The position numbers and the translations under genes were made by a program. Positions 13,801 to 20,587 of a DNA stretch of 25,817 nt are shown here, piece after piece. Numbering within the stretch: the first letter of the stretch is position 1; every line of letters starts with the position of its first letter. Source of the DNA: a virus; IMG/VR virus record IMGVR_UViG_3300017991_000371, positions 1-25,817 of that record; one strand, 5' to 3'. A model generated the notes under the pieces. It saw only the letters and a list, made by a program, of their open reading frames with translations, was not told the origin of the DNA and searched no databases.

Positions 13801-16696
13801 TATTATCGCTATGGAATACGGTTATGAATCCATGGATGATATGATCAAGGAGCTTGAACGTCGTTCTTCGAGACAGGATCAGATTCTGGAAATTATCTCT
13901 CGAAAAGAAAAGGAACATTATCTGAACTTTACGGCGAATGATTTTTTTCTGAATGAAAAAAACAAGGGCTTGGAGCAATCGCTGGAAATGTTGGGAAGCT
14001 TTCTTAAGGCTAGAGCTGGAGTAGAGGTCGATATGCCTGCGAAGCAATACAGAAATATAGTGAATCAAAGTTTCGCTGCATTGACTGTCAGAAGAGCCTC
14101 GAATACGAATTGGCATTTATCAGATATGCGCCGAGCTTTACGGAATAGAGATAAGGAAATTAAAAAAGGTGATTTCCGGAAAGCTTTGAAATTTCATGAA
14201 CAGGCGAGACTGAGTTATGAATTCGCTCGAAAAAGCAACCAAATTAGAAAAGCTCAAGACAATCTACGAACGCTTGTAAAAAAAAGTCGTTCCAGTAAGG
14301 GTAAAATCGATTTTGACTACTGGAAGAATATCATAAGCCTTGGGAATAAATATGGCCTAGGAAAGGGCAAGGAACCTCAACAAATAGTATCTTTTCAAAA
14401 TCTGCTCAAGGCGCAGGCTTCTTTGCTTGATCCTGGAGTTGAGTTTAGATCCTGGATTGAAAACGATCCTCCGAAGAATTTTCTCGATCTACTTGTGAAT
14501 CAATTCGAAGAACTTGATATTCTATTCAAGGTATTGAATCATGTAGGTCGAAAAATCCGATCAGATGAAACGGTTTTGAGCGATATGAAGTTTTCCGAAT
14601 TAAAGGAAAAGTTAATTATCGCAGCCAGCGAGCTTAAAGACAAAGTCGATTGGACGAATATTCCACCGATGCAGAAAGTAGATAACGCGATCAAGGAGGG
14701 ATTCGCTTATTTAGATACCGCGTACAATATCGCTAGAACTTTAGACGATTACGTTCAATTACGAACCGGAAAGCCTGGACCCTGGGAGAAATCTTTTCCT
14801 CTTAACCTATTCAGAGCCAATTCGGAACAATTGCGCATTGGTCATGTTCTTGAGGAAAAACAGATAAACGCCTTCAGGCAATTGGCCCGTTCAGCCGCCA
14901 AATACCCCAATGTCATCACTGATACCGGTGTCGAAGTTCCCGAAAATATGAGGATCGCAAGACGAGGATGGACATTCGAGACTATTATCTCTTTGGCTTT
15001 GAATATGGGGAATCGAGCCAATATCGAAGCCGTTAAGGAAGGCTTCGGTTTATCCGAGTCGGACTTAAACAAATTTTGGAAGTATTTGACCGATAAGGAT
15101 TGGGACGCGATTATAGATTTGGCGAAAACGATTAATTTGTTTCAACCGAAATTATTCTCTACCGCTAGAAAAATTCAAGGATTCGAGCCTTCTAAAGTGG
15201 AAGGCGATCCATTTACGCTACCTTCCGGAAGAGTAATCGAAGGCTGGTATTATCCGCTACGGATGGATAGAACCTTGAATAAATTGGGGTCGAACGAAAA
15301 GGTACCAGGGGATATTTCCGCTGAGCAGAATTTCACGGATGTTCAAAACGCCGCTATCAACACGGGGGCTTTGATTGAAAGAAAAGGCTTCGGCCGGAAT
15401 CCGGTGAAATTGGATTTAAACGTTTTCTCTCAACATTTGAAATTCGTCGAACTTTATATATCTCATGCGGAAATAATAAAGGATTTGAGTCGTTTATTGA
15501 AGGATAACGATATTAGAAAAACTATTGATTTAAAAATAGGGCGTCCTTCATTAAATACTTTGGAGACAATTCTTTCATTCATAGCCAATGACGGAAATGA
15601 AAAGCTGACTATCGTGGATCGCTTCTCAGAAAAAATTCGCGGAGCGTCGGCCGCCAGCATTTTGACGGCGAGCGTAACGGTCCCATTGAAGCAGCCTTAT
15701 TCCATATTTCGCTTTACGCAAAGAGAAGGAAAGCGGACCTTTGTCAAAGGGACTTTCGATTTAATTCTGAAAACGATAAAATTCAATCCTATCACGATGA
15801 CCAAACTCGTTTTCGATTTGTCGCCTTATATGAAGGAAAGGAATCGTTTTATGGGATCAATGGATATTTCGATGCAGGAGGCGATACAACGCAAGCTTTT
15901 AGCACGCGATATCAAAGGCGTTACCTTGGAACACGTAAGAGCCGCGACGTGGATATTCATCAAAACATTCGACTTCATTACGGTAATGCCTTCTTGGTGG
16001 AGTGCGTATTTAAAAGGGCAGGAATTATATAAAGGGTCGAAAACTCAGATAGCGGAGGCTGTTTCTTATGCCGACGACGCTATTAGAACGACTCAGCCGT
16101 CTAGAGAAAAAATAGATTTGAGTCCGATGCAGCTCACGAAAAAAAGCGTAGGTAGAGCTTTGACTTTCTTCAGCACTTTCACCATATCGAACGAAGGTGA
16201 TTTTCGTTTATGGGGTAGGGCTTTTCGTCAAGGGAAAATCAGTCCATACAAATATGTGAAATTCTTAGCCGAAACCGCTCTCGTCCCGTCTTTATTAATG
16301 ACCACTATGCTTGGCGCATTGAAGGACGAATTTCCAGAATTGAGAGATTATATATTTGATTTGTTGATGTTTAGAGCGGGAGGATATCCAGGAGCGAGAG
16401 AAATAGCTTTCGGGGTCAAGAATAAAATTCAAGGGAAATCTTTTTTCTCGAAGATAGATACGCCTCTGTTTCTTCCTCTTAATTTGGGAGTTGAAGTTTT
16501 AGGAGGATTCTATATGGCTTTGGAAGATGATGATAAAGTCGATGACGCCATATGGGCCATGGCGCATTTATCAAGTTTCTTTCTACGTATTCCCGCTTCC
16601 AAATATGCGGAAAGAGCGGTGAAAGCGGTTAGAAATTACGATAGAGGATATCGAGATCCTCTTAGCCTTTTGGGACAAACGCCTTCGAAAAAATAA
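10826..16696 (+). CDS. Giant ejected polyvalent-type protein with zincin domain
   Basis: This gene encodes 1956 aa from ATG 10826, after a GGGAG element. TTG 10820 is the alternative start. Visible parts are: a Gly/Ala-rich hydrophobic region (about residues 190-255) and another (about 394-420), which look membrane-active; a coiled coil (about 425-470 and 545-585); and a metallopeptidase-like site HETGH at 682-686. About 50 residues later comes 'AQAFELYVREGKAP…FFERFKKWL', in which Glu737 would be the third zinc ligand. Long helical stretches follow, with a hydrophobic C-terminal segment near 1808-1832. HExxH plus this downstream block recurs in the large 'polyvalent' proteins of phages and conjugative elements (Iyer, Aravind and colleagues). 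It occupies the T7 gp16 slot, so it is probably injected with the DNA. What the protease cuts is unknown, and no transglycosylase motif was found. Confidence 0.75.
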   Translation: MPINAEFELENGGAETIGFIPEPKELFSVERDEAALNINASFNRDPEQEAEILELSKKLDWPVDVVRAKKKEALEEVRKSDFRSINESILLGFIGRSSENAALVKDDIIPLRNTAGFLDRIEKYSSDLISDIEKAYQSGDINLQLAPLYNRKFIQQETDPELDEEIKRLESAILPREEEPDLLKEIATVTAEQIPLVLSAVGSGVARVQEAIPAIGGATIAAGVATGGTGAIPFAIGSAKAIFALGVMEKIAGIETPMAAKEFSEFRDENGEPLDPDVLKYAALTVGYLNGITELVTDVATIGLLKRTPGFKKIFSLAPREAVKEGLQSKVFRTALKRIAISITGSSLINGLEEAVQELTTILGGEAAKKISPGEFEDIDTNKAIKRVLEAGRLGSLGGLGFGLMTGSVSLGTAAVQKGVLINQARNIKKRASSYYDEQVELSEKLDETKTKKRSSDKTKEFLENGGLTKDGFIDGDQALEFYQTGDNSEIFAKLGITEEEIKKAALNGKSIPIKLSEIQSVLSLEESRKFFKTIRESADSLSLDETDTIDIQEELKRIDEALKTIEKDRDEFLVEKSRIETEAESVARIRKIPQSKIYAKGIAEILGNFSLRMSIEGDQSPAATLKRIRTEVSTFKDLADAEKFLKENGLKNSIPLGVTRIVSEGFIIKLFEGANHSTLIHETGHVFLGEIESIVSNGHASENLINDYDLIKKWLGVVPEQEITIEQQDRFAQAFELYVREGKAPNKNLIPFFERFKKWLTTIYKKIKGSAIDVGLTDEVRLVFDRLLMVEEQTERFVEENELFISDAVLDSLNLKDAQKLEFRRRLSGASKIANQSIQLDLARDYKANIKKWTAEAKIKVAGKRVNNLYADLVSSKRGFNLAASSEFLSAKELNELELKKPDTFSDDGIDPKIIAERFGYASVKAMFTDLRTQPSLKSEIERIDSLRYFLDHPVMGLNESEIEFQFGKQVAIRLKAKNSRLVRKNGQNPSIIAMEYGYESMDDMIKELERRSSRQDQILEIISRKEKEHYLNFTANDFFLNEKNKGLEQSLEMLGSFLKARAGVEVDMPAKQYRNIVNQSFAALTVRRASNTNWHLSDMRRALRNRDKEIKKGDFRKALKFHEQARLSYEFARKSNQIRKAQDNLRTLVKKSRSSKGKIDFDYWKNIISLGNKYGLGKGKEPQQIVSFQNLLKAQASLLDPGVEFRSWIENDPPKNFLDLLVNQFEELDILFKVLNHVGRKIRSDETVLSDMKFSELKEKLIIAASELKDKVDWTNIPPMQKVDNAIKEGFAYLDTAYNIARTLDDYVQLRTGKPGPWEKSFPLNLFRANSEQLRIGHVLEEKQINAFRQLARSAAKYPNVITDTGVEVPENMRIARRGWTFETIISLALNMGNRANIEAVKEGFGLSESDLNKFWKYLTDKDWDAIIDLAKTINLFQPKLFSTARKIQGFEPSKVEGDPFTLPSGRVIEGWYYPLRMDRTLNKLGSNEKVPGDISAEQNFTDVQNAAINTGALIERKGFGRNPVKLDLNVFSQHLKFVELYISHAEIIKDLSRLLKDNDIRKTIDLKIGRPSLNTLETILSFIANDGNEKLTIVDRFSEKIRGASAASILTASVTVPLKQPYSIFRFTQREGKRTFVKGTFDLILKTIKFNPITMTKLVFDLSPYMKERNRFMGSMDISMQEAIQRKLLARDIKGVTLEHVRAATWIFIKTFDFITVMPSWWSAYLKGQELYKGSKTQIAEAVSYADDAIRTTQPSREKIDLSPMQLTKKSVGRALTFFSTFTISNEGDFRLWGRAFRQGKISPYKYVKFLAETALVPSLLMTTMLGALKDEFPELRDYIFDLLMFRAGGYPGAREIAFGVKNKIQGKSFFSKIDTPLFLPLNLGVEVLGGFYMALEDDDKVDDAIWAMAHLSSFFLRIPASKYAERAVKAVRNYDRGYRDPLSLLGQTPSKK

Positions 16697-16697
16697 A

Positions 16698-17072
16698 ATG
16701 GATGAAAAAAAATATTTTCAAATCCAAAAAGTAGAAGAAGATTTAAAGGAATTAAAAAACGGGCAGCAAGCGCAAGCTTTGATTCTTAGGGAAATGAAGG
16801 ATGTTCTTAAGGAAATCGGAACAACGATTAAGAATCTCTCGAAGATCAACGAGGGGCAGATACGCCATGACGCGGATATAAAAACTCTTAAGGAGGATTT
16901 CGAAAAATTCAAGCGTTTCATGGAAAACAGTTCCTGTTCCGAACATGCCGCTCAAATAAAAGCTTTGACTAAAGCGAGCGATTCGAAAAACAATTTCGCC
17001 GCGATTTTTTCAAGCGGCTTCCTTTTAGTTCTGATAACAGGACTTTTAACTTGGATGATAACCAAAGGATGA
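16698..17072 (+). CDS. Coiled-coil protein with C-terminal TM segment (XhlA-like)
   Basis: This 124-aa protein has charged heptad-like helices over residues 5-75, then a single hydrophobic segment at about 100-120 (FAAIFSSGFLLVLITGLLTWM) and a short positive tail (ITKG). The layout matches XhlA/haemolysin-type proteins that assist holins in phage lysis. Cytoplasmic coiled coil and a C-terminal membrane anchor are inferred. It starts one base after the stop of the giant gene and runs into the next gene. No endolysin is nearby, so a lysis role rests on architecture alone. A tail-associated membrane protein is an alternative. Confidence 0.55.
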   Translation: MDEKKYFQIQKVEEDLKELKNGQQAQALILREMKDVLKEIGTTIKNLSKINEGQIRHDADIKTLKEDFEKFKRFMENSSCSEHAAQIKALTKASDSKNNFAAIFSSGFLLVLITGLLTWMITKG

Positions 17073-17074
17073 AT

Positions 17075-17320
17075 ATGAGTCATGAATTTACCTCTATCGT
17101 TCCGGGAACCAAAAGTTTTGAGATTACTCCCGACGATGACAATGATTTGAGTCAGAACGCCAGAAGTCTTAGAGTGGATAGCGGTGGAAGTCTTAAGTTC
17201 ACCACGATAGGTGGAACCATCGATTCTTGGGAAGTTTCCGATAAAGAGACTATTCCCCTGCAGATAAAAAAAGTCTTCGCCACCGGAACCACGGCTGACG
17301 GCATTCATGTGATAGTATAA
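17075..17320 (+). CDS. Spike-base-like small protein (Rcc01079 type)
   Basis: This gene encodes 81 aa from ATG 17075, preceded by AAAGGA with 5-base spacing. Upstream in-frame ATG 17069 and TTG 17051 are less likely. The pattern resembles small phage proteins of the spike-base family described from gene transfer agents: 'SQNARSLRVDSGGSLKFTTIGGTI', then a strand series and 'PLQIKKVFATGTTADGIHVIV'. These are all-beta and sit at tail tips or as bases for fibres. It precedes an adhesin-like gene, overlapping it by one base (TAATG), which fits a base-plus-adhesin pair. Confidence 0.6.
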   Translation: MSHEFTSIVPGTKSFEITPDDDNDLSQNARSLRVDSGGSLKFTTIGGTIDSWEVSDKETIPLQIKKVFATGTTADGIHVIV

Positions 17321-18096
17321 TGACTCTTGGTTTAAGCATGGGAGCCTTGGCGCTCGGAGAAATAAGAAAGTCGGTTGGAGAAGAAATATATGTCCCCGGA
17401 ACTATATCCGGTTTAATAACCGGATTGGATATATCTGATATTTCCACGATAACGTTTTATCCTCCTCCCGATGATACAATAGCGCAGACGATGAATGAAA
17501 AATCGCCGTTGGCTCTACAATATACTACAAGCTCTTCGTCGTACGGTCCGGTATACGATTCCGTTCAAAAAACTCTTCAGTTCTATAGCGATAAAAGGCT
17601 GTCTGAAAATTACGCTACCGATAAAAGTTTATCTGGTCGGAAAAGCGTCACTATAGGAGGAGTGATAAGACCAACATCGCTAGGCGCTAATACTAATACT
17701 ATATTCGGAATCCACGACTCCGGATTCGAATCATTCTGTAGTCTCGGAGTAAATTATAATGGCGGGGATCCTAAATATAAATTTCATTATTCCGGAGATA
17801 TTTTCGACCTCGGATCAGTTCAGTTGGATAGAATAGATAGCGTCGTCGCCAGACATGAGAACATTTCTCCAGGAGTCAATGAATATTCGATCTGGGTAAA
17901 CGGAGTTAAAAGCGGTCCGTTGCCGGGGACAGCCACGGAATCTTTTCCCGCAGTGCAAACTATGCTTGCAGGAGTAGGGTTTAAATTGGCCTGGATGTAT
18001 TTTATAGGGTTTATGAAGCAGGTAGCCGTTTATAACAGAGCATTGAATGACTCCGAGGTTTCGAATCTGATAACGTTTCTCGACTCGAAAAAATAA
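17320..18096 (+). CDS. LamG/concanavalin-fold tail adhesin
   Basis: This 258-aa protein has a short N-terminal segment (MTLGLSMGALALGEIR) likely to dock to the virion. From about residue 70 a LamG-like jelly roll follows: 'FGIHDSG', 'SIWVNGVKSG', and the ending 'GFMKQVAVYNRALNDSEVSNLITFL', which is the classic C-terminal signature of LamG-type lectin domains. These bind sugars, so receptor binding is the probable role. The stop TAA 18094-18096 is preceded by six A residues and followed by a small hairpin. A -1 shift would add 17 residues and end at 18143, two bases before the next ATG. Confidence 0.75.
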   Translation: MTLGLSMGALALGEIRKSVGEEIYVPGTISGLITGLDISDISTITFYPPPDDTIAQTMNEKSPLALQYTTSSSSYGPVYDSVQKTLQFYSDKRLSENYATDKSLSGRKSVTIGGVIRPTSLGANTNTIFGIHDSGFESFCSLGVNYNGGDPKYKFHYSGDIFDLGSVQLDRIDSVVARHENISPGVNEYSIWVNGVKSGPLPGTATESFPAVQTMLAGVGFKLAWMYFIGFMKQVAVYNRALNDSEVSNLITFLDSKK

Positions 18097-18098
18097 AG

Positions 18099-18114
18099 GC
18101 CAAGCGGCTGGCCA
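18099..18114 (+). other. GC-rich hairpin just past the LamG stop codon
   Basis: GGCCA (18099-18103 region) pairs with TGGCC across a six-base loop. No T-run follows, so it is not a standard intrinsic terminator. It begins within a few bases of an AAAAAAT run that contains the stop codon, the spacing expected for a stimulator of -1 frameshifting. The function is not established. Confidence 0.4.
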
Positions 18115-18145
18115 TGGAAATGAAAACCGGAAAAAGAGAATAAAA

Positions 18146-18379
18146 ATGAATCTAATCACATGGGGAATCGAAACGCTTGAATACGCCGAGGAGATCATTT
18201 TGGGAATAAGTCTGATACTCGGCGCGGGCGGGGTTATGCTGGTAAAAGCCAGAAATCTCAAAAATGAGCTTCTGGACGTCATGCGTAAATCTGAAACCGA
18301 TAACGAACATTTCAAAAAGACGGCTTTCAATGAAGGTCTGGAAATAGCCGAAAAAATAATCAGAAAGAAGCTTCTTTAG
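18146..18379 (+). CDS. Small single-TM protein (holin candidate)
   Basis: This 77-aa protein has one hydrophobic segment at about residues 15-36 (AEEIILGISLILGAGGVMLVKA) followed by a charged, helical C-terminal half ending in KIIRKKLL. Small one-TM proteins at the end of late operons are often holins or holin regulators, but nothing specific confirms this. It is the last rightward gene. Its TAG (18377-18379) overlaps the end of the leftward gene, so the two operons converge with no spacer. Confidence 0.55.
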   Translation: MNLITWGIETLEYAEEIILGISLILGAGGVMLVKARNLKNELLDVMRKSETDNEHFKKTAFNEGLEIAEKIIRKKLL

Positions 18380-18669
18380 GTAGCCTCTATATCCAAAGGA
18401 TCAACGGTAATGATCGTGCTGATGTCGGCTCCTTGAGCCGGATCGCAGCCAAGAACAATAGGAGCATGATAATACTCATCAGGACTTAAAACCTTGGGTA
18501 CGACTCTATCAACCAATTCCTTGAGATATATTTCTAATAGGTCCATAACCATAGCTCTAACAAGGGCCTTCCTTCCATCTTCTTCTGGAAATTCTCTTGT
18601 CAGCGCTCTAATGGTAGCTCTGAATACTACGTTTCTTATTTGAGTCAGTCTATGGTCTGCTATTATCAT
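18376..18669 (-). CDS. Hypothetical protein, last gene of the leftward operon
   Basis: This 97-aa protein has a GAGGAG ribosome-binding site 8 bases before its ATG. The first 60 residues look helical (RNVVFRATIRALTREF, VRAMVMDLLEIYLKELVDRV). The end carries 'GCDPAQGADISTIITVDP', a short D-P-A-x-G-x-D-x-x-x-I-I pattern reminiscent of the first strand-turn of RNase H-fold proteins, though the protein is far too short for that fold. I do not recognise a family. The stop overlaps the convergent gene on the other strand by four bases. Confidence 0.6.
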   Translation of the reverse strand: MIIADHRLTQIRNVVFRATIRALTREFPEEDGRKALVRAMVMDLLEIYLKELVDRVVPKVLSPDEYYHAPIVLGCDPAQGADISTIITVDPLDIEAT

Positions 18670-18719
18670 GCTGCATTCTCCTCAAAGCCGAACAAAGAAT
18701 TTGAACTTCTGAATATTCG

Positions 18720-19121
18720 CTATGCGTTATTTTCGGCTCTGTTTTCATGCATCGACTCAAGCTCAATGGCATTCAGTTTATCGTGAATGAACGCCAGGAC
18801 CAATGCGGCATGAGCTACTTCCATTCTGGCGTAATCTAGGTTTTTCGCACCGGGTTCATATTTAGGATCTTCGAAAGCGCACAATTCGTCGTCAACCTCG
18901 GTTATCTCCTCCCGCAACGAATAATACAGCTCTCCAAAGTCCATTTGCCGCCAATCGTCCTTATAGCCAGCAGCTTGTTTTTTGGCGGCTTCAATAAATA
19001 CGTCCTTCATCAACTGCAATATGGACTGGACGCGCTCTTCTGAAATCGGCATCCAGTCGGCACCCATCTTTTTATCTTCGGAAATAATCCCCGTCTTCAC
19101 GTTTATATATTTCATATTCAT
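18720..19121 (-). CDS. Degenerate MazG-like protein (possible nucleotide pyrophosphohydrolase)
   Basis: This gene encodes 133 aa from the first ATG. An AGGG element 6 bases before the second ATG (19115) makes a 131-aa start plausible. Helical segments include 'SLREEITEVDDEL' and, about 30 residues later, 'YARMEVAHAALVLAFIHDKL'. This spacing and the EExxE motif recall MazG/NTP pyrophosphohydrolases, which in phages can adjust nucleotide or ppGpp pools. The expected second ExxD reads ExxH here, so activity is doubtful. The remainder shows no signal or membrane segment. Confidence 0.5.
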   Translation of the reverse strand: MNMKYINVKTGIISEDKKMGADWMPISEERVQSILQLMKDVFIEAAKKQAAGYKDDWRQMDFGELYYSLREEITEVDDELCAFEDPKYEPGAKNLDYARMEVAHAALVLAFIHDKLNAIELESMHENRAENNA

Positions 19122-19218
19122 CCCTAATTAAAATTTACCGAACAGTCACAGATTCATGTTAGAAGATACATCGGCCGTAAATTCCTCGGCCATACTTATT
19201 TGGGATAATCTACCAGGC

Positions 19219-19374
19219 TCAGGGGGCGTCATCGAGCCGCGTTATTTTCCCGCCGCTTTTCAGATATTCAATCACGGCTAATTCAACCTGCTCCCTGTTC
19301 GGGGGAGGATTTCGGTAGCGTCTTCTGATTTTTTTTAGCGGTTTGTGGAATCCTATGAACATGTAGTCGCTCAT
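19219..19374 (-). CDS. 51-aa small phage protein (GGKITRL type)
   Basis: ATG 19374 opens 51 codons to TGA 19219-19221. The sequence has a basic N-terminal half (HKPLKKIRRRYRNPPPN) and then 'REQVELAVIEYLKSGGKITRL', a helix-turn pattern I have seen at the end of many tiny phage early proteins. The start lies two bases after the stop of the coiled-coil gene, so it is in the operon. Function is unknown. A nucleic-acid-binding role is possible given the charge. The roughly 100 bases between it and the next gene hold only a 15-codon frame of no clear merit. Confidence 0.6.
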   Translation of the reverse strand: MSDYMFIGFHKPLKKIRRRYRNPPPNREQVELAVIEYLKSGGKITRLDDAP

Positions 19375-19376
19375 TT

Positions 19377-20576
19377 TCAATACCTGATAACGACATTTCT
19401 GATTTGATCCATCCTAATATGAAGAAGAAGCTTTTTGGCTATTTCATCGTTGAATTTCAATTCTTTCATATCTTCAAGAATTTCATCGTGAACTCGCTCG
19501 CGATTCGCCGCGTCCGCTTGGCGCAGTCGTTCTTCTTCGGCCTGCCGCTCTTGGTCGCGTTCAAGTCGAGCTTTTACTTCTCGTTCTACCCGGAGCAATC
19601 TTTCCTCTTCGGCTTTTTTCTTTTCTTCGGACTCTCTTAGCACGGCTTTTTCTATCGCCGATTTGACTAATCGCGTGCTTTCCCTATGAGCTTCGATAGC
19701 TTCAGACAGGTATTCATCGAAGTTCGCGGCGCTCAAAACGATACCGTCTAGATTCGAAAGAACGACCTTCAGAAACTCTGATGATGGATTATCGTCTAGA
19801 CATTCTCCGTGTTTCCTTATTGATTCAACGCTGTCGGACAATTTTTGACGCCGTCTATTGTCGGCCTTTTCCGCCGCTTCTTTTCTGATTCGCGCCTCGC
19901 GCTCCTCGCGCTCCCGCTTTTCTTTTTCAAGATTCTCCTGTTGTATTCGTTTCGCTTCATCCTCTTTATGATTCGCGATTATCAATGCCTGAGATAGCAT
20001 ATGGAGCAGCATCGCTCGATTATTTTCACCTTCTTCGCGAAATTCATGCAAATCATCTATCTCGATAGCTTTCAATTCCGAAATTAAGGTTTCGATCGTG
20101 CCGGAAGACATCGAATCTACTTTTCCATTCAATAGCCGTTCCTTGTAGCCTTCTATGACATTCAACTTTTCTTTTATTTTATCTTTTCTCTCCTGTTCCG
20201 CGTTTTCCCAATCGCGAGCAGGAGCCGTCATTTCTTCACGCAATTGCTTTAGCTCCTCAGACGCGCTGTTTTTGGAAGCGTTTATCATGTTTATTTCGTT
20301 CTGAGTTTCGCTAATCGTCTTCTTTTTAGCATCCACGAGAGCTTTGCCAGTCTTTTCCAGAGCGGCCTTAAATGTGCCGATAGATGCTCCCAGACTTTTG
20401 TATTTTTTACGATTAGCCAAAATCGATAAATCATCAGGCAATTCTTCTCTGACCTCGATCGCCTTGTTTCTTATCTTTTCGATGAGTTCACTCAAACCAT
20501 CCTTTGCCGCGTAAGCGGCTTCTAGTTTTTTCTGGTCGAACTCGACGATTTGAATAGCTTTAGTATTATTATCCAT
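19377..20576 (-). CDS. Coiled-coil protein of the recombination module
   Basis: This 399-aa protein has an AAGGAG site 4 bases before ATG. The first half is a helical domain with 'YKSLGASIGTFKAALEKTGKALVDAKKK' and then 'LKQLREEMTAPARDWENAEQERKDKI'. The second half is long Glu/Arg/Lys coiled coil (about residues 205-250 and 295-365, e.g. EKEKREREEREARIRKEA). The 'R-x-P-x-x-x-W-E-x-A-E' region is a recurring feature of proteins encoded next to phage annealing proteins. It begins 11 bases after that gene. The biochemical role is not known to me. A recombination mediator or structural partner is inferred from linkage. Confidence 0.6.
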   Translation of the reverse strand: MDNNTKAIQIVEFDQKKLEAAYAAKDGLSELIEKIRNKAIEVREELPDDLSILANRKKYKSLGASIGTFKAALEKTGKALVDAKKKTISETQNEINMINASKNSASEELKQLREEMTAPARDWENAEQERKDKIKEKLNVIEGYKERLLNGKVDSMSSGTIETLISELKAIEIDDLHEFREEGENNRAMLLHMLSQALIIANHKEDEAKRIQQENLEKEKREREEREARIRKEAAEKADNRRRQKLSDSVESIRKHGECLDDNPSSEFLKVVLSNLDGIVLSAANFDEYLSEAIEAHRESTRLVKSAIEKAVLRESEEKKKAEEERLLRVEREVKARLERDQERQAEEERLRQADAANRERVHDEILEDMKELKFNDEIAKKLLLHIRMDQIRNVVIRY

Positions 20577-20587
20577 GTTTCTCCTTA

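Noticed and set aside
17320-18096. Diversity-generating retroelement target as in phage BPP-1, given the BPP-1-like capsid genes
   Set aside because: No reverse transcriptase, no template/variable repeat pair and no C-type lectin variable region were seen; the adhesin is LamG-like instead.
18099-18114. Intrinsic terminator after the LamG gene
   Set aside because: The hairpin has only a 5-bp stem and no following T-run, and another gene of the operon starts 30 bases later.
17815-18330. A 171-codon open frame on the minus strand across the end of the LamG gene and the small TM gene
   Set aside because: It spans two well-supported rightward genes, has no family-like sequence or good ribosome-binding site, and such antisense frames are common in this genome because of codon bias.
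18376-18669. Terminase-like nuclease because of the 'GCDPAQGADISTII' stretch
   Set aside because: The protein is only 97 aa and lacks the other acidic motifs and the length needed for an RNase H-fold nuclease.
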